The position numbers and the translations under genes were made by a program. The notes under the pieces are model-generated. The model saw only the letters and a program-made list of their open reading frames with translations. It was not told where the DNA came from and did not search any database. DNA of 6,104 nt from Nitrosomonas sp. (lineage in GTDB: Bacteria; Pseudomonadota; Gammaproteobacteria; Burkholderiales; Nitrosomonadaceae): positions 1 through 6,104 of the forward strand of contig DOOY01000022.1 in NCBI GenBank assembly GCA_003514765.1. Reading direction: 5' to 3'. Positions 1 through 6,104 of the stretch are shown in pieces (within the stretch, counting starts at the first letter, position 1; each line of letters opens with the position of its first letter).

Positions 1-721
1 ATTCGGGATGCGCGTTCAGGCCGGTGCCGACAGCGGTGCCGCCGAGTGCAAGTTCATATAGATGAGGCAGGGTGGCTTTGACATGCTGCAGTCCATGATC
101 GAGTTGCGCGACATAGCCGGAAAATTCCTGCCCGAGTGTGAGCGGCGTGGCATCCTGCAAATGTGTGCGGCCGATTTTGACGATGCCGGAGAAGGCTTCT
201 GCCTTCCTGCCCATCGTATCGCGCAGCAGTTGAATGGCGGGTATGAGCTGGTGGTGGATGCTCTGTGCGGCAGCCACATGCATTGCTGTCGGGAATACGT
301 CATTGGAAGACTGGCCTTTATTGACATCATCATTGGGATGAATCTTGCGGTCGCTGCCGCGTCCGCCACCGAGCAATTCTGAGGCACGATTGGCCAGTAC
401 TTCATTCATATTCATGTTGGTCTGCGTGCCTGAACCCGTTTGCCAGATGACCAGCGGAAACTCATCATCATGCTGGCCGCTGATGACCTCATCCGCCGCC
501 TGTATAATGGCGGCGGTGGAAGCAGCATTCAGTAAATCGAGATTGTGATTGACGGTGGCGGCTGAACGTTTGACTTGCGCCAGCGCATGAATGAATGTGG
601 CGGGCATCTGTTCACCGGATATTTTAAAGTTTTCCAGCGAACGCTGTGTCTGCGCGCCCCACAATGCGGATTCGGGTACTTGTACTACGCCCATGGCATC
701 GCGTTCTTCACGGTAACTCAT
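1..721 (-). CDS. fumC: Class II fumarate hydratase (FumC), N-terminal 240 residues; cut by the left window edge
   Basis: Reversible hydration of fumarate to L-malate in the TCA cycle by the cytoplasmic, iron-independent class II fumarase, a homotetramer of the fumarase/aspartase superfamily. The reading frame starts at ATG 721-719 and stays open to base 1, giving 240 of about 460 expected residues. It can be aligned by eye with E. coli FumC almost throughout: [10 protein letters not shown] at 21-30, the SGTQ substrate loop at 97-100, HPND at 128-131 (the B-site), SSN at 138-140, [12 protein letters not shown] at 184-195 with the catalytic His at 187, and GTAVGTGLN at 228-236. The mobile loop with the GSSxMPxKxNP signature lies beyond the edge. 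Aspartase and argininosuccinate lyase share the fold, but the near-identity to FumC around the B-site and SGTQ loop favours fumarase. It lies 61 nt downstream of nrdB on the same strand with no clear terminator between, so cotranscription is possible. Confidence 0.96.
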   Translation of the reverse strand, partial: MSYREERDAMGVVQVPESALWGAQTQRSLENFKISGEQMPATFIHALAQVKRSAATVNHNLDLLNAASTAAIIQAADEVISGQHDDEFPLVIWQTGSGTQTNMNMNEVLANRASELLGGGRGSDRKIHPNDDVNKGQSSNDVFPTAMHVAAAQSIHHQLIPAIQLLRDTMGRKAEAFSGIVKIGRTHLQDATPLTLGQEFSGYVAQLDHGLQHVKATLPHLYELALGGTAVGTGLNAHPE

Positions 722-726
722 GAAAT

Positions 727-733
727 ACCTCCT
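727..733 (-). promoter_or_regulatory. Shine-Dalgarno site of fumC
   Basis: On the minus strand this reads AGGAGGT, a near-complete match to the 16S rRNA anti-SD, 5 nt before the ATG at 721. It fixes the fumC start and suggests efficient translation. Confidence 0.85.
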
Positions 734-782
734 ATACAGCCATCAGTATGTTTGATACGCCAGCCGTCAATTTAGTCGCGGT

Positions 783-2009
783 TTATTCCCAGTTCAAAGC
801 ACCGCCCGTTTGATACTCGGTGACACGTGTTTCAAAGAAATTCTTTTCTTTCTTCAGGTCGATCATTTCGGACATCCACGGGAACGGATTGTTGGCGTCC
901 GGATAAAGCACGTCAAGACCGATCTGTTGACAGCGGCGGTTGGCGATATAACGCAGGTATTCCTTGAACATCGGCGCGTTCATGCCGAGCACGCCGCGCG
1001 GCATGGTGTCTTCCGCATAACGGTATTCCAGGGTAACGGCCTTGCGCATTAAAGCAACAATTTCCTCGCGGAAAGTTTTTGTCCAGAGAGAAGGGTTTTC
1101 CATTTTGATCTGGTTGATGACATCAATGCCGAAGTTGCAGTGCATCGATTCGTCGCGCAGAATGTACTGGTATTGTTCCGCCGATCCGGTCATTTTGTTC
1201 TGTCGTCCCAGTGCCAGAATCTGCGTAAAGCCGACATAAAAAAACATGCCTTCCATGATACAGGCGAATACGATCAGGCTTTTGAGCAGTTGCTGGTCGG
1301 TTTCCAGGGTGCCGGTTTTGAAGTTCGGGTCGGTTAACGTATCGATGAACGGAATCAGGAATTCGTCCTTGTCGCGGATTGATTCGATCTCATGGTAGGC
1401 ATTGAAGATTTCGCCTTCATCCAGACCCAGCGATTCGACAATATATTGGTATGCATGCGTATGAATCGCTTCTTCAAACGCTTGGCGAAGCAGGTACTGA
1501 CGGCATTCGGGATTGGTGATATGACGGTAAGTGCCGAGCACAATGTTATTGGCGGCCAGTGAGTCTGCAGTGACAAAGAAACCCAGATTGCGCTTGACTA
1601 AACGGCGTTCGTCCTCGGTCAATCCGTTAGGATCTCTCCACAATGCGATATCGCGGCTCATATTGATTTCCTGCGGCATCCAGTGATTGGCGCAGGCGGC
1701 AAGGTATTTGTCCCAGGCCCATTTATATTTGAAAGGCACCAGTTGATTGACATCCGCGCTGCAGTTGATGATTTTTTTGTCCTCGACGGATACCCGCCGT
1801 TGCGCGCTGCCCGCTACTGGTTGCGCATCGGGCTGTTCATCGTCTGATAAGGCAACTGTGTCAACCGTCCGGTGGGCAAACGCTTCGGGATTGTCCCGGC
1901 TTTCATCGGATTGCATCAGGCTCTTGTGTAAAGTGGATGCGGGACTCATAGGGTTTGTAGCGTTTGTAGGTTTTGCGGGTTGTGTCGGTTCATCTTCAAA
2001 TGTCAGCAT
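783..2009 (-). CDS. nrdB: Class Ia ribonucleoside-diphosphate reductase, beta (radical-generating) subunit NrdB
   Basis: Small subunit of aerobic ribonucleotide reductase. It houses the diiron-oxo/tyrosyl radical cofactor and passes the radical to NrdA. With the ATG at 2009 it is 408 residues. The ligand set expected from E. coli R2 is complete with the right spacing: D149, E180, H183, E253, E287 and H290, with the radical tyrosine at Y187 (E-A-I-H-T-H-A-Y). The hydrophobic residues around the radical also correspond (F257, F261, I283). The C-terminal tail has a conserved tyrosine in [11 protein letters not shown], the usual NrdA-docking segment. Residues 1 to about 75 form a Pro/Ser/Thr/Asp-rich, probably disordered extension, as in P. 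aeruginosa NrdB; it does not look like an ATP cone. A 426-residue version from a TTG at 2063 has no Shine-Dalgarno site and is rejected. The radical Tyr argues against a class Ic (Phe-containing) enzyme. The gene follows nrdA by 59 nt in one operon. Confidence 0.97.
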   Translation of the reverse strand: MLTFEDEPTQPAKPTNATNPMSPASTLHKSLMQSDESRDNPEAFAHRTVDTVALSDDEQPDAQPVAGSAQRRVSVEDKKIINCSADVNQLVPFKYKWAWDKYLAACANHWMPQEINMSRDIALWRDPNGLTEDERRLVKRNLGFFVTADSLAANNIVLGTYRHITNPECRQYLLRQAFEEAIHTHAYQYIVESLGLDEGEIFNAYHEIESIRDKDEFLIPFIDTLTDPNFKTGTLETDQQLLKSLIVFACIMEGMFFYVGFTQILALGRQNKMTGSAEQYQYILRDESMHCNFGIDVINQIKMENPSLWTKTFREEIVALMRKAVTLEYRYAEDTMPRGVLGMNAPMFKEYLRYIANRRCQQIGLDVLYPDANNPFPWMSEMIDLKKEKNFFETRVTEYQTGGALNWE

Positions 2010-2015
2010 GTGATT

Positions 2016-2022
2016 ACTCCTT
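2016..2022 (-). promoter_or_regulatory. Shine-Dalgarno site that fixes the nrdB start
   Basis: The minus strand reads AAGGAGT, ending 6 nt before the ATG at 2009. The upstream in-frame TTG at 2063 has no such site, so this decides the start in favour of the protein beginning MLTFEDE. Confidence 0.85.
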
Positions 2023-2068
2023 TTCGTAATGGCTGGATGTGCAGTTAGGCCGGATTGATTCAACAGAT

Positions 2069-4933
2069 TTATTGACAGGACTCGCAGTTCTCATCATCAA
2101 TAGCGCAGTACTTGATATCTGCCGCCGTTTCCTTATTGTTGTCACTGGAAATGCCGCCATGCGCGGGCACGGCGTTGAGCGAGCCCGCCTGAACAGTGGA
2201 TTTTTCCGCTGCCGTCGCGCCCATGGAACGTAAATAGTAAGTTGTTTTAAGGCCACGCAGCCAGGCCAGTTTGTAGGTTTCATCGAGTTTTTTACCGGAG
2301 ACGCCCGCAATATAAATATTCAGCGATTGTGACTGGTCAATCCATTTTTGCCGCCGTGCAGCCGCCTCAATGAGCCAGACCGGATCCATTTCAAACGCGG
2401 TGGCGTAAAGTGTGCGGATGTCATCCGGAATACGGTCGATTTTACTGATTGCGCCGTCGAAATATTTGAGGTCTGAGATCATTACTTCATCCCACAGATT
2501 GCGCTGCTTCAGATCGTTGACCAGCGATTTGTTGGCGATGGTGAATTCGCCCGACAGATTGGATTTGACATACAGATTTTGATAAGTCGGCTCGATGCTG
2601 GCTGATACGCCGATAATGTTGGAAATCGTTGCGGTCGGCGCGATAGCCAGGCAGTTGGAGTTACGCATGCCGTATTTTTTAATCTGTTTGCGCAAGGCAT
2701 CCCAGTCCAGTGTGGTGGACAGGTCCGCTTCGACATAGCCGCCGCGTTCTTCCTGCAACAGATTAAGCGATTCATGCGGCAGCACGCCTCTGTCCCACAG
2801 ACTGCCTTTGTAAGAACTGTAACTGCCGCGTTCTTTGGCAAGCTCGCAGGAAGCCGAGTAGGCTTCGTAGGCGACGCGTTCCATGGAACGGTCTGCAAAT
2901 TCGACGGCTTCAGCAGAAGAGTAGGGAATGCCCAGGCGGTGCAGGCAGTCCTGAAAACCCATGATGCCCATGCCGACGGGGCGGTGCCGCAGATTGGCGT
3001 TCCGGGCTTTGGGGACGGCATAGAAATTAATGTCCACGACATTGTCAAGCATGCGCATTGCGGTACGGATAGTGCGTTTCAATTTGTCCTTATCCAGTTC
3101 GCCATTGTTCAGATGCGCAACCAGATTGACAGACCCCAGGTTGCAAACGGCAATTTCCTTTTCATTGGTGTTGAGCGTGATTTCCGTGCATAGATTCGAG
3201 CTGTGCACGACACCGACATGATTTTGCGGCGAACGTATGTTGCAAGGGTCTTTGAAAGTGATCCAGGGGTGGCCTGTTTCAAACAGCATACTGAGCATTT
3301 TGCGCCACAGTTGCACTGCGGGAATTCTTTTGAATAACGCCAGTTCGCCACGGGCTGTTTTTTCCTCATAAGCCAGATACGCCTGTTCGAATTCACGGCC
3401 GAATTTTTCATGCAGATCCGGTACATCGGAGGGTGAGAACAGCGTCCATTCACCGCCTTCCATGACCCGCTTCATGAACAGGTCGGGAATCCAGGTGGCG
3501 GTGTTCATGTCGTGCGTGCGGCGGCGGTCATCACCGGTGTTTTTGCGCAATTCCAGGAATTCCTCGATGTCCAAATGCCAGCACTCCAGATAAGCGCAAA
3601 CAGCGCCTTTGCGTTTGCCACCCTGATTTACGGCGACAGCGGTATCTGACACCACTTTGAGAAAGGGCACCACACCTTGCGATTTGCCGTTGGTTCCCTT
3701 GATACGCGCACCCATGGCGCGCACTGCGGTCCAGTCGTTACCGAGGCCGCCTGCATATTTGGCGAGCAGGGCGTTTTCCTTGATTGCTTCATAAATGCCG
3801 TCGAGATCGTCGGAGACGGTGGTGAGATAGCAAGAAGACAATTGTGAGCGGCAGGTGCCGGAATTAAACAGTGTTGGCGTCGAACTCATAAAATCGAAAC
3901 TGGACAGCACATGATAGAACTCGATGGCGCGGGTTTCACGATCAATTTCATTGAGTGCCAGGCCCATGGCGACGCGCATGAAGAACGCCTGCGGCAATTC
4001 GATGCGCTTTTCCTTAATATGCAGGAAATAGCGGTCGTATAGCGTTTGCAGTCCGAGATAGTCAAATTGCAGATCGCGGTCAGCCTGCAAGGCTTCGGAC
4101 AGTTTTGCGAGATCAAACTGCGCAAGCCGTTCATCAAGCAAACCGGCTTCGATGCCTTGCTTGATAAATGCCGGAAAGTATTCCGCATATTGCGTATGCA
4201 TGGCCTGATGCGATACTTCCTCACCGAGCACTTCGGCGCGAATGTTGTTGAGCAGCAGGCGCGCTGTGACGTACCCGTAGGCGGGTTCTTTTTCAATCAG
4301 CACGCGCGCTGACATAATCGCGGATTTTCTGACTTCTTCCTGCGTGACGCCGTCATATAATTCGCGCAACGTGGCTTTGAGAATCGGGGCGGGATTGACT
4401 GCGTCGCCCAGGTCTGCGCAGGATGATTCGATTAAAGCGGTTAACCGGGCAGTATCGAGCGGCACGCGTTGTCCGTTATCGATCACATAAAGTATGTCTT
4501 CTTGTGCTTTGGCTGTATTTTTTTCCTTCAAGCGGGCGCGCTCGCGGGCGCGCTCTTCACGGTACAGTACATAAGCGCGCGCCACGTCATGCTCGCCAGA
4601 GCGCATCAGCGCGAGTTCAACCTGATCCTGGATATCCTCGATGTGAAAAGTGCCGCTCTCAGGTTTACGGCGCAACAGGGCGTTGACGACATCCTGGGTC
4701 AGGCGGGCCACAAGCTCACGAACGCGAACCGATGCGGCGCCCTGTCCGCCATCAACAGCAATAAATGCTTTGGTCATCGCCACTGAAATTTTGACCGGTT
4801 CGAATGCAACGACTGCACCGTTGCGGCGAATAATCTTATAGTGTGAAAATTGTTTGTGATCGGTCTGGGCATCTGAAAAAGCGTTATTTTCAGAAATGGG
4901 CTTTTGGTTTGAAGTTTCAGTGACTAGCTGCAT
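2069..4933 (-). CDS. nrdA: Class Ia ribonucleoside-diphosphate reductase, alpha (catalytic) subunit NrdA with two N-terminal ATP-cone regions
   Basis: Catalytic and allosteric subunit that reduces ribonucleoside diphosphates to deoxy forms with NrdB. With the ATG at 4933 it is 954 residues; numbering below uses that start. Residues about 29-128 form an ATP cone (IIRRNG near the start, then [13 protein letters not shown]); about 146-235 form a second, degenerate cone lacking the KR-x-G loop. The ten-stranded barrel follows, with C368 (SSCYL) and C597 (AVCNLGS) as the redox pair, N580-C582-E584 in SSNLCTE (thiyl radical C582), Y899-Y900 for radical transfer, and a C-terminal C950-x-x-C953 that is re-reduced by thioredoxin or glutaredoxin. 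E. coli NrdA is about 760 residues; the extra length is mostly the second cone, as in P. aeruginosa. In-frame ATGs at 4978 (969 residues) and 4957 also exist but lack a Shine-Dalgarno site. It is the first gene of the operon, 59 nt before nrdB. The function is certain; the start is less so. Confidence 0.97.
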   Translation of the reverse strand: MQLVTETSNQKPISENNAFSDAQTDHKQFSHYKIIRRNGAVVAFEPVKISVAMTKAFIAVDGGQGAASVRVRELVARLTQDVVNALLRRKPESGTFHIEDIQDQVELALMRSGEHDVARAYVLYREERARERARLKEKNTAKAQEDILYVIDNGQRVPLDTARLTALIESSCADLGDAVNPAPILKATLRELYDGVTQEEVRKSAIMSARVLIEKEPAYGYVTARLLLNNIRAEVLGEEVSHQAMHTQYAEYFPAFIKQGIEAGLLDERLAQFDLAKLSEALQADRDLQFDYLGLQTLYDRYFLHIKEKRIELPQAFFMRVAMGLALNEIDRETRAIEFYHVLSSFDFMSSTPTLFNSGTCRSQLSSCYLTTVSDDLDGIYEAIKENALLAKYAGGLGNDWTAVRAMGARIKGTNGKSQGVVPFLKVVSDTAVAVNQGGKRKGAVCAYLECWHLDIEEFLELRKNTGDDRRRTHDMNTATWIPDLFMKRVMEGGEWTLFSPSDVPDLHEKFGREFEQAYLAYEEKTARGELALFKRIPAVQLWRKMLSMLFETGHPWITFKDPCNIRSPQNHVGVVHSSNLCTEITLNTNEKEIAVCNLGSVNLVAHLNNGELDKDKLKRTIRTAMRMLDNVVDINFYAVPKARNANLRHRPVGMGIMGFQDCLHRLGIPYSSAEAVEFADRSMERVAYEAYSASCELAKERGSYSSYKGSLWDRGVLPHESLNLLQEERGGYVEADLSTTLDWDALRKQIKKYGMRNSNCLAIAPTATISNIIGVSASIEPTYQNLYVKSNLSGEFTIANKSLVNDLKQRNLWDEVMISDLKYFDGAISKIDRIPDDIRTLYATAFEMDPVWLIEAAARRQKWIDQSQSLNIYIAGVSGKKLDETYKLAWLRGLKTTYYLRSMGATAAEKSTVQAGSLNAVPAHGGISSDNNKETAADIKYCAIDDENCESCQ

Positions 4934-4942
4934 GGTTTTCGA

Positions 4943-4950
4943 CTCTCCCT
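4943..4950 (-). promoter_or_regulatory. Probable Shine-Dalgarno site favouring the inner nrdA start
   Basis: The minus strand reads AGGGAGAG upstream of the ATG at 4933, with GGAG ending about 11 nt before it; the spacing is rather long. The ATGs at 4957 and 4978 have no comparable purine run, so 4933 is preferred but not proven. Confidence 0.55.
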
Positions 4951-5040
4951 GATTCATTGGTGTGATATAAAGCGCCATGATTCCAATGCGTTATTCGGAA
5001 AATATCAAGCTGAATCTAAAAATCCAAATAACGGATATAA

Positions 5041-5056
5041 CCACTATATATAGTAT
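5041..5056. promoter_or_regulatory. Strong NrdR-box candidate (box 1)
   Basis: The 16 bases match the known NrdR consensus (acaCwAtATaTwGtgt) at about 14 positions and contain a perfect 12-base palindrome, ACTATATATAGT, at 5043-5054. NrdR is the zinc-ribbon/ATP-cone repressor that senses ATP/dATP and represses nrd operons across bacteria. The site lies in the predicted 5' leader of nrdA, downstream of the promoter. Confidence 0.78.
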
Positions 5057-5057
5057 T

Positions 5058-5080
5058 CAGTTACATTTAGTGCGTAACTG
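5058..5080. repeat. Inverted repeat, 7-bp arms with 9-nt loop, between the NrdR boxes
   Basis: CAGTTAC at 5058-5064 and its exact reverse complement GTAACTG at 5074-5080. The right arm overlaps the degenerate left half of box 2. In the nrdA transcript it would form a hairpin a few bases from the predicted 5' end. It could be an RNA structure, an operator, or chance. Confidence 0.5.
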
Positions 5081-5087
5081 GTAGTGT
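5072..5087. promoter_or_regulatory. Half-degenerate NrdR-box candidate (box 2)
   Basis: The right half TAGTGT (5082-5087) matches the NrdR consensus fully, while the left half is poor (about 9 of 16 overall). Its centre is exactly 31 bp from that of box 1, the three-helical-turn spacing typical of paired NrdR boxes, and that spacing is the main reason to accept it. It covers the predicted nrdA transcription start near 5083, just downstream of the -10, so bound repressor would block the polymerase. Confidence 0.6.
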
Positions 5088-5089
5088 AT

Positions 5090-5117
5090 ATTAAAGTTTA
5101 CTGATAACGAATGTCAA
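5090..5117 (-). promoter_or_regulatory. Predicted sigma70 promoter of nrdAB
   Basis: On the minus strand there is a perfect -35 TTGACA (5117-5112), a 16-nt spacer, and a -10 TTTAAT (5095-5090, 5 of 6). An alternative -10, TAATAT, would give an 18-nt spacer. The predicted start is near 5083, leaving a leader of about 150 nt before the ATG at 4933. Adjacent NrdR-type sites support this as the nrd promoter. Confidence 0.65.
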
Positions 5118-5197
5118 CCTAAAGTTGAAAAAAATATCAAACTAAAGTTGATAAAGTTAAGCCTGATAAAACTGATAAAGTTATCAAGTTAAAGTTG
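5092..5197. repeat. Cluster of short AT-rich repeats (TAAAGTT / TGATAAA) across and upstream of the nrdA promoter
   Basis: TAAAGTT occurs six times on the plus strand, starting at 5092, 5120, 5143, 5152, 5176 and 5190. An 11-base direct repeat TGATAAAGTTA is at 5149-5159 and 5173-5183, and a further TGATAAA is at 5164. Small dyads are embedded: TCAAC/GTTGA at 5114-5128 (overlapping the -35), TATCAA/TTGATA at 5135-5153, and GATAA/TTATC at 5174-5185. Most copies lie upstream of the nrdA -35, where an activator or UP-element-like input would act. I do not recognise the motif as a known operator. Confidence 0.6.
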
Positions 5198-5216
5198 TCG
5201 AGTCAGAGAAACAATT

Positions 5217-5245
5217 TTGCCGTCCGAATCATTCATACATAGTAT
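5217..5245 (+). promoter_or_regulatory. Weak sigma70 promoter candidate for the MFS gene
   Basis: TTGCCG (5217-5222, 4 of 6), a 17-nt spacer, then TAGTAT (5240-5245, 4 of 6). The position suits a transcript reading into the gene at 5374 with a leader of about 120 nt. The match is modest in AT-rich DNA, so it may be chance. Confidence 0.25.
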
Positions 5246-5362
5246 TTGCGAGTAACAATAAGCTTGCTGAAAACCTGTTGTGCCTGAATCATCCGAATAT
5301 TGGAGAGCGCCCGATTAACTAAAAATATGTTATTAATAGATGTTTGGCGATAGCATGCTTAC

Positions 5363-5369
5363 AAAGGAA
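5363..5369 (+). promoter_or_regulatory. Shine-Dalgarno site of the MFS gene
   Basis: AAAGGAA with GGA 5 nt before the ATG at 5374. It supports this start for the transporter. Confidence 0.7.
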
Positions 5370-5373
5370 ATAT

Positions 5374-6104
5374 ATGTACCCCGACCAATGGCACCTGCTT
5401 AAAAGCAGACGCTTTTTGCCACTTTTCTTAACCCAGTTTCTGGGCGCGTTTAATGACAATGTATTTAAAAATGCGCTGGTGATTCTGATTACCTACACTC
5501 TGGTCGAGGCACTACTGCTGAGTCCGCAAATCATGATAACCGTGGCGGCCGGTATTTTTATTTTGCCGTTTTTTTTGTTTTCAGCGATTGCCGGACAAAT
5601 TGCGGATAAATATGATAAAGCGCGTTTGATACGTATTATTAAAGCGATTGAAATTATTTTGATGCTGGGCGCTGCACTGGGTTTTTATTTGCAGCAGACC
5701 TGGCTGTTGATGTCGATTTTGTTTTTGATGGGTACGCAATCGGCTTTCTTCGGTCCGATCAAATACGGTATCTTGCCCGATCAGCTGCAGGAAAACGAAC
5801 TGATAGGCGGCAATGCGCTCATCGACAGCAGTACATTTGTTTCCATCCTGCTTGGCACCATTTGCGGCGGTTTGTTGATTATGGCGGAAAACGGCGCGTT
5901 TATTATTTCAGGCATCGTGATTGTTGTCGCAATTCTGGGTCTGATCAGCAGCTTATCGATTCCGTCCACCCAATCTGCGGATGCCGCCCTTAAAATTCGC
6001 TATCATTTTTTGCATGAAACACACGTCATCATTCAGCAGGTGCGCCAGCATCCGGTCATTTTTCGTTCTATTCTGGGAATTTCCTGGTTCTGGTTGTTTG
6101 GCGC
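5374..6104 (+). CDS. MFS transporter of the lysophospholipid transporter (LplT) type, N-terminal 243 residues; cut by the right window edge
   Basis: Inner-membrane protein that probably moves lysophospholipid across the membrane for re-acylation. The frame opens at ATG 5374 and runs off the right edge. Visible hallmarks shared with E. coli LplT are QFLGAFNDN at 21-29 in the first helix, the MFS motif A region GQIADKYDKAR at 74-84, GPIKYGILPD at 127-136, and a following N-A-L-I-D-S-S-T segment leading into an ILLGT-GG helix (about 147-167). Hydrophobic stretches suggest six membrane segments, near 14-34, 48-72, 86-105, 108-127, 150-170 and 174-196, followed by a charged loop at about 200-228 that would link the two six-helix halves. 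In many proteobacteria this domain is fused to a PlsC-type acyltransferase and an acyl-ACP synthetase (Aas); whether that holds here cannot be seen. It is divergent from nrdA. Transporter family is confident; substrate is inferred. Confidence 0.88.
   Translation, partial: MYPDQWHLLKSRRFLPLFLTQFLGAFNDNVFKNALVILITYTLVEALLLSPQIMITVAAGIFILPFFLFSAIAGQIADKYDKARLIRIIKAIEIILMLGAALGFYLQQTWLLMSILFLMGTQSAFFGPIKYGILPDQLQENELIGGNALIDSSTFVSILLGTICGGLLIMAENGAFIISGIVIVVAILGLISSLSIPSTQSADAALKIRYHFLHETHVIIQQVRQHPVIFRSILGISWFWLFG

Larger units (their letters stand above)
4934..5373. other. AT-rich divergent intergenic region between nrdA and the MFS gene
   Basis: About 440 bases with no convincing coding sequence on either strand. 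The nrdA-proximal part (4934 to about 5083) would be the leader of the nrdAB transcript and includes two upstream in-frame ATGs. The middle (5041-5200) holds the nrdA promoter, two NrdR-type sites, an inverted repeat and many short AT-rich repeats. The right part (5200-5373) has a weak plus-strand promoter candidate and the ribosome binding site of the MFS gene. I see no terminator, riboswitch or tRNA here. Confidence 0.8.

Noticed and set aside
62..382. 106-residue plus-strand open frame opposite fumC
   Set aside because: It lies antisense to strongly conserved FumC sequence, with no recognisable product and no clear ribosome binding site.
722..782. Promoter or terminator for fumC in the nrdB-fumC gap
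   Set aside because: TTGACG is present, but the nearest -10-like hexamer is at a spacing of 14 nt; the only stem (GTAT/ATAC) is 4 bp with no T-run.
2010..2063. 18-residue N-terminal extension of NrdB from an in-frame start at 2063
   Set aside because: The codon is TTG with no Shine-Dalgarno site, while the ATG at 2009 has AAGGAGT at good spacing; the stretch is better read as the nrdA-nrdB spacer.
2509..3048. 179-residue minus-strand open frame inside nrdA
   Set aside because: It is out of frame within the fully conserved catalytic region of NrdA and its translation is rich in Cys, Pro and Trp with no recognisable domain; it is a shadow frame.
5135..5185. DnaA boxes or Fur box in the repeat cluster
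   Set aside because: The TTATC-containing segments differ from the DnaA consensus at two or more positions, and the GATAAA copies do not have the spacing of a Fur box.
5092..5197. CRISPR array or plasmid iterons
   Set aside because: Repeats are only 7-11 bases with irregular spacing and no unique spacers, and there is no cas or rep gene nearby.
5225..5300. GAATCATYC repeated at about 5226 and 5285
   Set aside because: Only two short imperfect copies with no dyad or positional meaning; likely chance.

Overview
The window looks like a chromosomal housekeeping segment from a proteobacterium, most likely gamma- or possibly betaproteobacterial. The evidence is a class I ribonucleotide reductase of the Pseudomonas aeruginosa type (a large NrdA with two N-terminal ATP-cone regions and an NrdB with a long N-terminal extension), a FumC very close to that of E. 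coli, and a transporter domain of the lysophospholipid type found in Gram-negative envelope metabolism. Base composition is mixed in the genes and clearly AT-rich in the main intergenic region. I cannot assign a genus from this sequence alone.

Layout. Positions 1-4933 hold three genes on the minus strand, transcribed right to left: nrdA (4933-2069), nrdB (2009-783) and fumC (721 to beyond the left edge). The gaps are 59 nt (nrdA-nrdB) and 61 nt (nrdB-fumC). I see no convincing terminator in either gap, so nrdA-nrdB is very probably one operon and fumC may be read through from it. Positions 4934-5373 are an AT-rich divergent intergenic region. It holds a good sigma70-type promoter for nrdA, one strong and one half-degenerate NrdR-type operator centred exactly 31 bp apart, an inverted repeat between them, and a cluster of short TAAAGTT / TGATAAA repeats. 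On the plus strand, from 5374 to beyond the right edge, is the N-terminal part of an MFS transporter of the LplT family, which may be the first domain of a larger transporter-acyltransferase fusion.

Function. NrdA and NrdB together form the aerobic ribonucleotide reductase that makes dNTPs from ribonucleoside diphosphates. All catalytic cysteines, radical-transfer tyrosines and diiron ligands expected of an active tyrosyl-radical class Ia enzyme are visible. The ATP cones of NrdA should give dATP feedback control of the protein, and the NrdR-type sites should give nucleotide-sensing control of transcription. FumC supplies the iron-independent fumarase of the TCA cycle. The MFS protein is probably involved in phospholipid recycling and has no obvious functional link to the other genes.

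I found no RNA genes, insertion sequences, CRISPR arrays, prophage or defence genes. The genes are ordinary; the least explained part is the repeat-rich nrdA control region.
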